Source: Cloeon dipterum
Lineage: Eukaryota; Arthropoda; Insecta; Ephemeroptera; Baetidae
Assembly (NCBI RefSeq): GCF_949628265.1
Contig: NC_088790.1
Span: forward strand, 16,062,545-16,126,544
Direction of reading: 5' to 3'
DNA length: 64,000 bases
The translations under genes and the position numbers were made by a program. Below, in pieces: positions 36,822-48,955 of the stretch (position 1 is its first letter; every line of letters starts with the position of its first letter). The notes beneath the pieces are model-generated. The model did not search any database, was not told where the DNA came from, and saw only the letters and a list, made by a program, of their open reading frames with translations.

Positions 36822-38177
36822 ATGATTAGGTGTATGAATTGCGCGAAATTGTTGTTTCCACCGATATTCCAGTGCAAGAAAAAACATTTATTCTGCTCTA
36901 AATGTAGAAAGGATAACTCGTCTATCTGCATTTTATGCCCAGGTCTGAAATTAGTCGAAAAGAGAAATCGCAAGCTGGAAAAGGTAGGCTAACTTTATTT
37001 ATATCGTAAATATTTATTAATTTGATTTATTTTTACTTTTTATTCTTGCGAAGTAAAAGTAATACGTGTTTAAGTACATAAATTAAAATAAATAATGCAA
37101 GAAACTGCCAAAAGAGCTGGCCAAATATTTTGCAAAAAGGAACAATCATCTTATTTAGCCAGAGGATGCAAGAATATGGTCGGATTCAGGCAAAACTGTT
37201 TTATCAAAGAATCGGAAAGTTAGATACATTTAAATATAAATGGCAGAGTTGCCAGAGTAGTGGCAGAATATGAAATGATTGTGTATGTATTTGTATTATT
37301 TTTTTAAAATTTTTGGTTTGTACACAAAATGAAAATTTTATTACTTTCTGCGAATCATTCCTACTGTAAAACGATTATATTGTCCTTCAAAAAGACCTAC
37401 TTTTAGTTTACTTAACCCGAAAATAGGGAAAATAGGTTTCGAACTATAATTTACATGATTTCCTGTTTTTATATCTTAAAACTAAACTTTCATTTATACC
37501 CTGTATCTTTTGTCCAACAACAGTTTGTGATGAAGAATCAGCTCTTCAATTGCAAGTACGAAACAAATGGTTGCAGAGTAATCCTTAATGCTGAAGACAT
37601 GGTGGAACATGGAAATTGCTACTGTTTGTACATACCGTACAAGTGTTTCGTGAGCATGTGCGAGTGGCAAGGCACCTATCTGTCGTTTCAGGACCACTTC
37701 AGAGACTGTCACGTGTCCAATTATTTCGACATAGATGAAGATACAGATGAAGCCAAAAAGAAATCTATCAAAATATTGATAAAAAGCATCCCTAAGCTTC
37801 GCAATGAAAGCGAAATTAGTAAAACATTAATTTTAAAGTGTTATTTTTCAATTATTATTATACAATTTACAGGCTTATCAACAATAGCGCTGAAATATCA
37901 AGGTAGCAAATTCATGCTCGTGATTTCTGGATTCAAGAATGAAAAGAAACTGTTTCACGCCGCCTACATCGTGCGGATTGGCCCTAAAAAGTGCAGAGAT
38001 GAATTTTCGTACAGATTCGAGATCGTCGATGCGAATGAAGAGTCGATAGTTTTTGAGTCGAAGCCGCGCTCCATCCTTGTCGCTCCACTCAATATGCCGT
38101 GGCGCAGCGAACTCATCTTAGGGGACGTTTTTACTTTACGCAATTTTTCAATGGTTTGTCGAGGGAATCCCCCCTGA
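36822..38177 (+). CDS. SINA/SIAH-like E3 ubiquitin ligase, tandem copy 2
   Basis: Three exons (36822-36983, 37524-37818, 37873-38177) encode 253 residues, with introns at the same positions and phases as copy 1. The RING is complete (C4, C7, C18, H22, C25, C28, C36, C39), although the protein starts almost at the RING; no earlier in-frame ATG exists unless an upstream exon joins at the acceptor-like TTTATCAG near 36793. Zinc fingers read CKYETNGC with HGNCYC, then CFVSMCEWQG with HFRDCH. The C-terminal domain has FSYRFEIVDANEES and SKPRSI, close to SIAH FAYRLEL and TPRSI. Intron 2 is 54 bases, lacks a stop in frame and could be retained, adding 18 residues. Product and role as for copy 1. Confidence 0.87.
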
Positions 38178-38520
38178 AACAGTACACATACACATGGAGG
38201 AGTAACTTTTTTTTATCTTTTACTAATTTGCAAGGACTGAATGTTACAATGTAATATTTAAATATAATATTTAAAAAAATAATTCTCTAGACCCTTTTTC
38301 ATTCCGGATGTGCCTCTTTAAGTAAAATTCCACGTAGTTTAAATATATACTTAATTGTTAATCGTTTACCTTCACTTTACGAAAATTTGAATTTTTAAAA
38401 ATAGCATTTCTAGGAGGGAGCATTATTTAGATAGTTTCCGTAGAAAGGTATACTCGTTAAGATAATAATCTGATGTTAAAATCGTGCATTCAAATCTCCC
38501 TTCTAGAATTCCCTACCCAT
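38178..38520. other. Gap after SINA-like copy 2
   Basis: AT-rich 3' flank of copy 2. No gene, clear repeat or distinct motif is visible. Confidence 0.5.
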
Positions 38521-39258
38521 AATATGGGGCGCGCGCAGGTTTCTTGCTTATAACGTGTGGGTTACCAGTGGGGGTTGTGCGCCTCCGAGAGTTATCCGGG
38601 TGCTGAGGGTTTGGGGTCAGACGGCGCCGTAGGGGCCCCCCGAGTAAATCGCTTCCCTATCAATCTGGGCAAAAAAATCACCAAATCGGCGTGAATCGGC
38701 TCGATTTCGGGCAAGTCGACGCGGGGCGCTGCCGAATGAAGTGTCCGAGAGGGTCAAAACCACCCGCCAGCCCATAGGACAATTTAGAAAAAAAAATCAG
38801 AAAAAGTGGGACTTTTAGTGTCGATTTTTGGGAGTTTGGAGGTGGAGGGGGTGGCAGGAGTGGCGAATGGGCTCAACATATCCTATATGAGAATGCAAGA
38901 ACAAAAGGAACTTCATATTAGTCTCTTTCTGAATTATACATTATACACATGCGCTCGATGCGCTGAAGCGCCACTTGATGAAGACGTTTTGGTTTTTGCT
39001 TAAGGTATTAGTAATCCTATTAGGCTGTAAGCGGGAGTACCCGGGTCAGTGAATACAAGGCTCAAACTCGATCCTCCACGCCCGAAGGGTACGATGGATC
39101 GAGCGCCAAACAACGGGTAAAGCGCTCACGCTAATACATCAAGAGAACGGATATACTTCCTATCATAAAGAGGGCAGCCTCATGCGGAACAAGGTCAGCA
39201 CCTCGGCCGTCCTGATTTGGTCACCACAAGGCATTTGTAGCAACAACAACAGCACTAA
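38521..39258. mobile_element. GC-rich insert, possible non-LTR retrotransposon remnant
   Basis: Base composition changes abruptly from AT-rich flank to GC-rich at about 38525 and back at about 39255. Inside are no long frames, but there are segments typical of structured or repeat DNA (GGCGCCGTAGGGGCCCCCCG, GCGGGAGTACCCGGGTCAG). The right end is a CAACAACAACAG tail, which resembles the short tandem 3' tail of some LINEs. It lies between SINA-like copies 2 and 3. Family and orientation are not assigned. It could instead be a degenerate gene or another repeat class. Confidence 0.4.
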
Positions 39259-39608
39259 AAATAGTTTATATTGTGTCAGTTTTATGCACATTTTCTATAA
39301 ACAATAATATCGTTAGATGCAAATATTATTAGGAATCAATAACAACCAATCAAAGTACTTTCCATTACTTCTGTTTTTACTTTCAACACATTAATGGGAA
39401 ACTACATACTGTGGACACTTGACAAGTTATTCTAGTCTGGTTTCCATAGCTAACGCACAAATCTAACAAATCGAGTAATGTAATATATTATATACCAACG
39501 CTTATTGGTAAGCCAATGTTCACATTTTGATTTACAAACGTAACATTAACACTGACTTGAATGTAAATATCTGCTTCTATTAACTTTCAATTTCTGCAAT
39601 TAGTCAAC

Positions 39609-40484
39609 ATGACAGAATCATTGACGGAGATGGAACTACTATCAATTTTCGAGTGTAGCATTAATGGTTGCTGCCGCTTAGTGACGCCACCAATATACCA
39701 ATGCCAGTTTGGTTATAATGTATGTTCGCGATGCAGGCCGAACAGCACATTGGCTACAGTTCGCAACATCTCTTTAGAAAAGGTCAGCTCAACAATTGAA
39801 TTAAATTCGAATGGTGTATAACAATAATTTTTTGTTACTATCATATCAGGTTGTGGAAAAATTACCCCGTAAATACGCATGCCGGTATAAAAAGAACGGA
39901 TGCGACCTGAGCCTCAATTATATAGAGCAGTTTGATCATTTTCAGTACCAGTGCTTTTTTCGTTCGTTTAAGTGTTTTATTTATGGCTGCGATTGGAAAG
40001 GATGTTCAAAGTCTTTTGAGCAGCACTTGAGAACCTCGCACTCTGGCAATTTCGACGACCTGGAAAGCGCAGTTGACAATGGAGCCAACATTAAATTTTC
40101 AGCTGAAAATTTTTCTCCAAGACATCGTAAGTCAACTTATTGGATCGCATAATATAGTTAGTTAATAAGTTTTTATAAATAGGTTATTCCTTCATGATTT
40201 TCAATCGCGACGGCTGCCGGTTCCTTTTGGCGGTTGTAGCTAGCAAGGGAATTTTTAGTTCAAAGCCTAGATATCTCACATTTCTTGTTCGCATCGGTCC
40301 TCGGTGGTGCGAAAATAAGTATTACATCAACCTTAAGTTCGTCAACAAAAAGATAAAAGTGAAAAATTATTTTGTGGAGGTGCCCTCCATCTACGAAGTC
40401 AAGTTTGGCTATCCGTGGAACAAAATCATTTTTTCCAGTCGCAACATGAGAGAAATAGAATTTAATATTGTAAAGAAAAAATAG
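39609..40484 (+). CDS. SINA/SIAH-like protein with degenerate RING, tandem copy 3
   Basis: Three exons (39609-39782, 39850-40126, 40183-40484; introns of 67 and 56 bases, phases 0 and 1 as in copies 1 and 2) encode 250 residues with no stop or frameshift. The RING is broken: the first pair is spaced C16-C21 and not C-x2-C, the His ligand is Tyr36 (QCQFGYNVCSRC), and the last Cys pair is absent because about ten residues are missing. The two zinc fingers are kept (CRYKKNGC with HFQYQC, and CFIYGCDWKG with HLRTSH), and a TRAF-like domain follows with RIGPRWCENKYYINLKFV. It probably cannot recruit an E2 but may still dimerise or bind substrates. It could be a regulatory paralogue or an early pseudogene. 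Confidence 0.85.
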
Positions 40485-43400
40485 TTCCCTTGGAAGTAAA
40501 AATTTATATATGCCATTAAATGCTTTTCGAAAAACTTACAATTTGGTGTTTGCATGGGTACTTTTATCGTAATATTTTTATTATATATATATTAACAATA
40601 ATAGAACATTCCGTGTTATGCTTATCTGAAATGTATCAATAACTCATTGGTGGATTCGTGTAGTCTGTCATGATTTCAATCAGGTACATAATAGGTAGTT
40701 GAAAATTTTCAACCTTTCGATTTGAGCTGTAATGAAAAAAAACAAAAATTTCAAAATTGATAATAAAATGAATTATATATCTCAAATTTTTTAATATTTA
40801 TATTAAAGAATATTTGTGATGAGAAGAAACAATAAATGGGTAAATTTTACTGAATAAAATTTTTGGTCATTATTTTTAGAAGGGTTTGTCCTTGGCTCTG
40901 TTTCTTTTTCACTACATGCTTAAGAGAAAAAATCTGTGTGTTTAATAAAAAAAACTAGTCAAAATTTTCTTTTTCCTAACATCGCGATGGTAAAAACTAA
41001 ACTCTTTCTAATGAGTATTTAATATAAAAGTAAATACAATAAAGACTGAGAATGAAATTTAATTTGTTTTCTGTTGTGAAAAGTTTGCTTGAGTATCTGT
41101 CCACGTGCTTTGAAAATTTAAAACCCTTTCTCAAGAAGCCATTGAGAAAGTGATTTTTAACAAAGGAATATTTTTGTGAATTGGAGACGCTAAAAATTTT
41201 TAACGTGTCATGTTAATTAAACTTCAGATTTTGTTTTGATGCGATTGGAACGGCCTATCACTGTCAGCGCCTAGTATTTATGTACTTTTTTTTTAATATA
41301 ACAATCAAGACATACATTGTTGAAAAATTAGTTAGAAGAAAGCTAACTTTTTCAAAACAAAAAATAAATGAACATATGTTTGGTACAGGTTATTTAATTT
41401 GGCTATGTAATTTCAATACAAAAATAAATTTTATCGCTTTTTTAACAACGCAGAGGTAGTATTATGCATTCATGCAATTCACACACAGATGGCTCTGAGG
41501 GTTCTTTTTTAGAATGGCTATGTTCAGTCGATTATTCACTCACAACGTTAATATAACAAGGCCTGTTGACATAATTTGATGTTTCGGCAATAAAAATAGT
41601 CCGTTAATGTAATAAAAAATATTGAATAAATGTTTTACATGACAACATTTTTAACAATCAGCGGAAGAAATGAAAAATTAAAAAAATATTATCGCTTGTT
41701 TGATAATCCAGGAGCACATTCAAACTTTAAAGCTTGTATTATCATTGTTAAAGCTTATCATCGGTAATTTGAGGCTTGGAACTAACAATAAGATTTGCGC
41801 CTCCCGATAGATTGCTTGTCGCGAAAGAGTGGAACACTGCAGCTATATGCTACCCGCACTGAAAGACTGCACGGCGGCACAGTTTCCGTCCCTTCCACAA
41901 GGCGTGATAGCCAAATTTCTTTTTGCTAACTCCTGCAATTCGAAACCAGTTGTTTTCCTTAAAAACAACGTTCCTCACGGCCTTGGACATTTGAAAAAGC
42001 AGATAAATGTGTTTATATTGTACTAGTGTGATATTAAATATTTAAAAAAACATTGCTGTGTGTTACGTCGGAATATATTTTAAATTCACACTTTTGTCTC
42101 AACTATTTTATCCTCGTCGCAGTGCAGCAGACAAGGGTATGAAACTGCGGCCTCATTCATGTCTGTCCGAAAAATAGGAGAAGCGACGTGTCAAGAAAAG
42201 TTTGTAGTCAAAAACTAGGTGACACTGGCGGCATGCAAGTCAGACAGCCGGAAAATTGGCACCGATGAGAAATCCAAAGTGCTGGAAATTTATCCAAAAC
42301 GACAGCCAGAGAGACATGTTCCATTTTGTCTGTGCAAACGTACTTTCCAATTTAATTTTGCACACTCGAAGCGCACGCTACAGAGGGGGTTTGCATTTCG
42401 TTTTTATTTGATCTAATTCGCGAAAGGGTCGCAAAGTTGTGTTAATGAAACTTATGCAAACGTGGGAATGTGACGACTCAGAGAGTGCGCTTTTGGGTCG
42501 CCAAGTTTTCTCCTCAAATGGGAAATTTCTTTAGTGTTTTTAGGTAATTGATAGAACATGGGGACCACCAACAGTACTGAAATATTATGAAAAAAAATAT
42601 TAACCTTGGTATCTGGCGATTGTTTTTCTTTGCCTGTCAATGAATTTTTATTAAGTGCTTATGTTATTCGTTCGTGGTGTTATTGGGAAGCCTGTTTCCA
42701 CGAGTTGCTGTTTATCAGAGCGGCACCCATTCCAAAAACAGATAAGCAAATCACTAAAAAATTACTTTCATGTATCATGACATTCCGTTGCTTCCGTGGA
42801 GAAAATCGTATCTTTACTGTGCGTCAAGACAATTAAAGTTATATTTTCAACATACTTTCTATCTTTTTTTATTAAAGTGCCTTTTAACTACAAAAACAGC
42901 ACTGTTCATTTCCATTGTGTACCAATCCAGAGCTCATTTCAAGCAAGCTATGGCGTAGTGCGTTTCCAAGGTGAAGTAATTTACTTTTGGGTTCGTGAAG
43001 GAAGCCCCGCTTCTATCTTGCCAACGGCGACTCAATTAATTTACTCTGCGAGCGCACTCGAAATGAAAATTCTGAGCCGGCGGCTTGCATAGCGCTCGCT
43101 CTAGAGATCATACAACATGCTGAGAGCAAATACACTATGCTGCTGACTAAGCGTGGTCTATTTTTCTTCCTATCATGGTTGCTCTTTTGTTTCGGAAAAG
43201 ATTGCCGTGTGTGTATGTGCAGCGCTGCTCTGTCTTTGTGTTGCTGGCGTGGAGCAAGAGCTCATTAGCGGAAGACGCTCGTCGAGAGAGTGTGTGTGCA
43301 AGTGACGTGCAAAATAACAAGGAACCCCTGACGCGTTGAATCCAACATGTTGTTTATAGACTCCTTGAAGCGTAGACTTGGAATGATGGGGCAGTGACAA

Positions 43401-46400
43401 AACTGCAGCTGGCAGGTTAATGCGTATAAACTACTAATTGTCTTCCAACACAATGGTCTAAAGATGATTCAAACCAAAAGTATATAAGTGCCCTTTAATC
43501 GTGATGTTCCCAGATGTTGCTCTCATGTGCGGGTTTAAAATAAATCGAGATATAAATTGTTTGTACTTTCTAACATTGATAATGGTTATTAATTTTGATC
43601 GTAGCAAATCGCTTCAGGATTGAACACTCTCCTTTGAGCTCATTTAAACCAAAACATTTTGACTAATTAGCAAATTCCTCCACCTGGAAATTTTGTCCGT
43701 CTCGGTTGCGTTCGCGCCGCCGAGAATAATTATACATTTCTAGTGACACGTGGGCGGTTGGCAATCGAAATGAGCGTGTTTTTCGCCGGCTGTGCCCGCG
43801 AGAAACATCCAGCAGTCGTGTCGGAATCAAAGGCGGCACTGATGAAATTATGTTTTTAATTAGTGAGTGCACTTTTGGCCCCCTTTGAAGCTTTTTTTCC
43901 ACTCATCATTTTCCGGCTCCTTTGAGGCTCGATTTTTCGCAAGTGGGCCTCGTGCATGAAAGGGAAAAAATGATGAAAAGGGCCTTTCTCTCATTGCGAG
44001 ACGTGCGAGAGAAAGAGAGAAAGATAACAAAGCGATCGAATTGCGACTTGTTTGATGTGAGCAAAAGAACCGGCGAGCGGTAGCAGACGTGCCGCTGGCC
44101 AATCAAAAGAAATTTTCATTCAGACTGATTTCTTACTCGACTTGCCGCCGCACTTCTCTCTTTTTGCACCCTTATCGTTTTATTTTTGCCAGACCGATTC
44201 TTTCTCCGGTGCTCGCCTCCGGCAGCCAATTTCCTCGCTTGCACTCGAGCAAAATCGAATTTGACGCGGATTAACTAAAGGTCACTTGGTGAAATCGGAT
44301 CAAAATTCTGCACCCTTAATCCACTATTACAGGAAGAAACATCTTTTCTTTAACATGAAGGAGCTAACGAGTTATATTTTTTTCAGAAAGGAATACAATA
44401 CATACACATCTTATTAGGACTGCGTATTTTATACGATATGTTTTCTGAGCTTCCAATCGTTATTGGGATGATCAAATGAGCACAAAACATGCAATTTAAG
44501 CCATTCAAACCCCAATTATACTTTCTTAATCTGCAATTCCTTTCTAATAGCGTATAAATCGGCTGAGTTTCGCATCAGGAAATGTTTCTCATTATTTAAT
44601 GTTTTGACGTAGTTTCAAGCATACTAAAATTATTTTTGATCGATTTTCCATTAAAAAATATTTTTTGTACTTGTGAAATTTAGTTTGATGCTTTTTTTAG
44701 ACATTTTTGTAACATATTTTTCTATCCAGAAAATAAAATATTTTGCCCCTCTCAAAGTTTTTCAATACCAACAAAAAAGTTTTTCCTTCCAACATTAAAC
44801 CGAAAATAAATTTTAAGAAACACTTCTTTTATGATTGCTTTGATACACATTTGCTGATTTTTCTAAAGATACATTAATATTGTGAATTTTAACTTTTGTT
44901 TAAAAATTTAAAAAAAAAATTAGTTCGTGCAGTGTATAATTCCCTAAGAAAGAAACATTTAATAGAATTTATTTTATAAAAAAGTTAGATTGTTTTGGAA
45001 AAGCTATTAATAGAAGATTTGTGTAAATTTTACAAATATTAAAGGTCTATAAGAACCGTGCGTATAATGTGATCTAAAACAGTCTAAATCGGCTTAGAAA
45101 CGAGCTAAAATTGACAAAAAAACTGAAAAAAAGTCCATAGAAGTCAATCTACTTTGCGAAAAAACCGTCCAAAAATCACACCGCTACACTTTACCATTTA
45201 TGTTAAAACTAACGGATGCATGATTTAGGATGCAATATATAGTATTGATCTCTGTACATTCAAATTCGTTTGTACTGTACCTTTCGCTCCTTTCTTTCTT
45301 TAAAATTTCCGTCAAAACTGTTAAAATTCCATCTTGGTTTCGCAGCAGAGTTTTAAGAGAACGAAAAAACTGACATTGGCGCGTGATAAAAGCTTAAAAT
45401 ATCATGAACCACGGCTAATGGGCCTTCTAAAATTGCAAATTAATATTTACTGTCCATTATCCAAGTATTTACTAGTCCCCATCGGGTTTCCGGTCTCACT
45501 GCAATATTATCAACTATTTAAGGGTCCCATCCCTTTTAATTGTTTAATTATCACTCGGCTTCTGAGCCAATTACATCTAAAATTTCACGGTTTGCGGAGT
45601 CTGTTTCCAACCCCTGGTATGTGTTGCAAATGGAATTAGCCGAGCTAAATTACCGCAGCGGCCAAGGAGACGGCCGTGTGTGGGCATAGGAACACGCACG
45701 TGAGAGCGTCTCCGACGGGGAGTTTGCGGGGAGCACTATCCTATCCACTAGTTTCACCGTAGCTGCAAACAGGATTATCAGAGCGGCCGGCTCTTTATCA
45801 CCGTGAGCAGTTTTGACAGTTTGTCTCCGCGAGAAAAGTTATTAAAGCCCCGAGCTGTTTGCTTGTTAAATTTTCGCTCGCACGCGAACGCCCGCCCTTG
45901 CTTTTCCCTGTTCGCCACGCGCCGCTGGGAATTATCCCTGTTGTCCTCCCCCAACCAAAGCAGCAGCAGCAGCAGAAACCAAAACTCGACCTCCGTTTGA
46001 ATCTGCACTGCATCAGCTCAGGATATCTAATACCCGTCTTCATTAACATATCTTCAAGACCTGCCATTATTTCCAATTGGTTTTGGACTTATCATCCTTC
46101 ATAAACAAGGAGATTTGACGGCAAATAAAAATTGTTCTAAAGAACGTATTTTGAAAGCTGATAAACTTTCCTCTAGTTTTAAATTAACTAAAAAAAATAT
46201 TTCAATTGACAAAAATAGCTCGGATAGAGCATTCAATGCAACGAATTTATTTTTCAAGATTTCCAGTACTCATCTATGTACTTCAAAACAAATTGTAATT
46301 AGAACAGATTAAACTGCTCGTTAGATTTAAATATTTGGTGATTATCAACAGAATGCAAGCAAACGTTTTCAAACTTCAAAGTTCCGACAAAAGTTCACTG

Positions 46401-47900
46401 TCCAGGGGCTTTTGCCTTTTACTTTTTTTATCATGTAAGAGGTGTTCGTAAAGCAGAAATATAATGATATTGCCGATGTACCCTTGAAATAGAATGTCAA
46501 TAGAGAGAAATTCAAAATAAAGATATTTGCAAACATTTTCTGCATCATTGCGTTGCAATGGCAACCATTAGCTGCAATTTACACAAATGAAGATCAGATT
46601 CTCAGAATTACTCACAGTAAACCCGCCTTCGGAAACTCGCAATTTCAGTGTCAAAATAGCGCAGTTTCTCTTAGAACACGAGATGCAGGATTTGAAACAC
46701 ACGTGGCCCATAATTCTGGCAATTAAATTCGCTTCAACGGCAGCAGCAGCAACAACAACTTGGAAGCGTAAACATAGTCTGTATACAACACGTGCCGTGT
46801 ATGGGCGTATATTTCGTGTGTAATGCTATACATGCAAAGTGCTGGAAACAATCTAGAATTTATACTTTATCCTCTGTTGATAAAATGGTTCAGGTTTCAG
46901 ATGCTCCGGTTTAAATGGTCATTCTATCCTCCTTGCAGAACAGAAAATTGACGGAGTAATGGCTCTGTGAAACTTGATGCTTTAAAAAACAAATATGTAC
47001 AATACGTACAATATTATAGTATGTATCTCTATGCTAAAAAGCTTCAGAAGAACTTGTTATTTTTCGAATAAAAAAAATTTTTTGCAACCATGTTTGCCTC
47101 CCGTCATGAGTTTTATGCATATTTTAATTTGCGTCTTTTATTGTAATACTGTTTAATGGACATATTATTTGACTTGCTATGGCCGTTGAAATGAATGTTT
47201 TAATTCAGAGAAAAAAATCTTGTTAAAAATGTCGACATACATTCTTGATTTTCTTGGAAATAGGGGTAAATGGATTTTTTTAGATAAGTATAAGTGGACC
47301 AAATAATTCTAAAAGAAAATAATTTATAAAAAATGGCCTTCCACGTGCATTAAAAATCAGGTTATAAAATATGGAAAAAATCACGTATTTCTTCTCATTT
47401 ACAATACAAAAATCTAGCCCTTTTATAAAATCCATTCCAAAAGATCTAAAAAGAACTATTTTTATGTTTTAATATGAAATGTTTTTTATAATAAAATTAT
47501 GTTCGCATGAATAGGGTGCCGGTGCCAGTTGAAGCCTAAAGAAAAATAGAGTCTTAACTTTCAAACAACGATGGCAATTCCTATTATTAATTTTTTAACA
47601 TTGCGGTGCTTAATTACAGGCAAGGGAACGCGTTTGGGGAAAATTCGAATTTAAATGTGCTAGAAATTTCATAGCTTTGGCTCCAGATTCATTTTTATTT
47701 AAAATTAAATTCTCACAAAGCCACAAATATTGTATCTAAAATTTCTCCTGACTGCAGTTTTAGAAAGCTCTTGTGACAGCAATTTGGAATTACTGACCAC
47801 AATTCATTCCAGCTCATTTTGAAACTCTTGCTGATTCCTCATCTTTTCGTGATGAAAGCAACGTAGAGTCCGCATATTTGAGTAAAAAAATACTCCGACA
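40485..47900. other. Gene-poor region right of the SINA-like cluster
   Basis: No supported exon. AT-rich DNA is interrupted by GC-richer patches at about 41770-41960, 42100-42420, 43010-43330, 43670-44280 and 45620-46010. The last two have frames open on both strands and match nothing. CAG repeats occur near 45960-45975 and 46739-46760. The patches may be regulatory islands of a gene outside the window; that is inference. Confidence 0.55.
41874..41912 (+). repeat. Short repeat flanking the SINA-like cluster, right copy
   Basis: GCGGCACAGTTTCCGTCCCT, then TCCACAAGGCGTGATAGCC. It is the diverged partner of 34751-34790 in the same orientation. Confidence 0.55.
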
Positions 47901-48799
47901 TTCATTTTCCAAGACTTTGCTGAGAAAAGGTTTTCTTGCAACGGTGCAGGCCGCGAGATTAAGTATAGAAAATCCATATCGCGCGCAGGGTGCCTGCTCG
48001 GCGCTTCCTCATCTCATTCTCATTATTGTTCTCTGCGCATTCGGCAGGCAGGAAATCCTCATCGGCACACAAAAGCGGCACCGCCTTTCATCGCGGCACG
48101 AAATTATCGGTGCGCACGCAATTGCAATCCTCTTTTTCGGTCGGCTGCGTGCGAAATAATAAATAAAATGGGTACGCGTGCACGTCGCGGACACAATTTT
48201 TCGTCGGGGGTGGAGGGTAATGAAGGAAATCGCGGGCGGCAGCTGGCCGCGCCGTAAAATGGCGATGATGACCGCAGAACGGCTCTTGCTCCGCGCGGAA
48301 TCCGCGTTAGCCGCAGATTTAAGGCGGACGCGTGCCGCTGCTCGCCCACACCTGCGCCTAATGCCCACCGTCTGCACTCCAAATGCACCGCCAGACCGGC
48401 AGGTATGCACTTTTTGATCGTTTATCATCAACAGCAGAAGGTGGAAACAGTTATTACTTGAGTGCTCTAGCATGAAATGCTAAACAAAAGACTACAATTT
48501 GAATCCGGATCTTGTCGATTACTTGCCGAAATAAATTGAGAATGTTTAGAAATAAGAGCAAGAAGTAAGATTTGAACTTAATCTGGCTTCAATGAACTTT
48601 GCAGAACAGAAATTTATTTCATGGTTTGTTAGAAATTTCAGGCAATTAAAAAAGAAAACCTAACTTTTAATACATATGAAATATTCCAGCTTAATTAAGA
48701 CGGTAGAAAAATTGGGCTAAAACATTCCTGTTATTGCATTAATTATACTCTAAAAATTGAAAAAGAGCTGCAAAAATTTTCCGCTCTGGTTGGCCGATT

Positions 48800-48955
48800 G
48801 AATTTCTGATAAAATCGGCTCCAAATTTTGCATGCTAAAATCAAGAGGCATATCTTTTTGAAAGTCGCGATATATTTCACCAGTTGATAAATTTTTCTCT
48901 TAACTCGCACACCGTTGGATAGCTCGCGATTAGAGGAATCATTCCCAAACCGTTT
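48800..48955 (+). repeat. Dispersed ACCGTTGGAT repeat, copy 4
   Basis: Carries GATAAAATCGGC, CGCGATATATTTCACCAG, CGCACACCGTTGGATAGC (core 48911-48920) and ATTAGAGGAATC in the family order. Confidence 0.55.
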
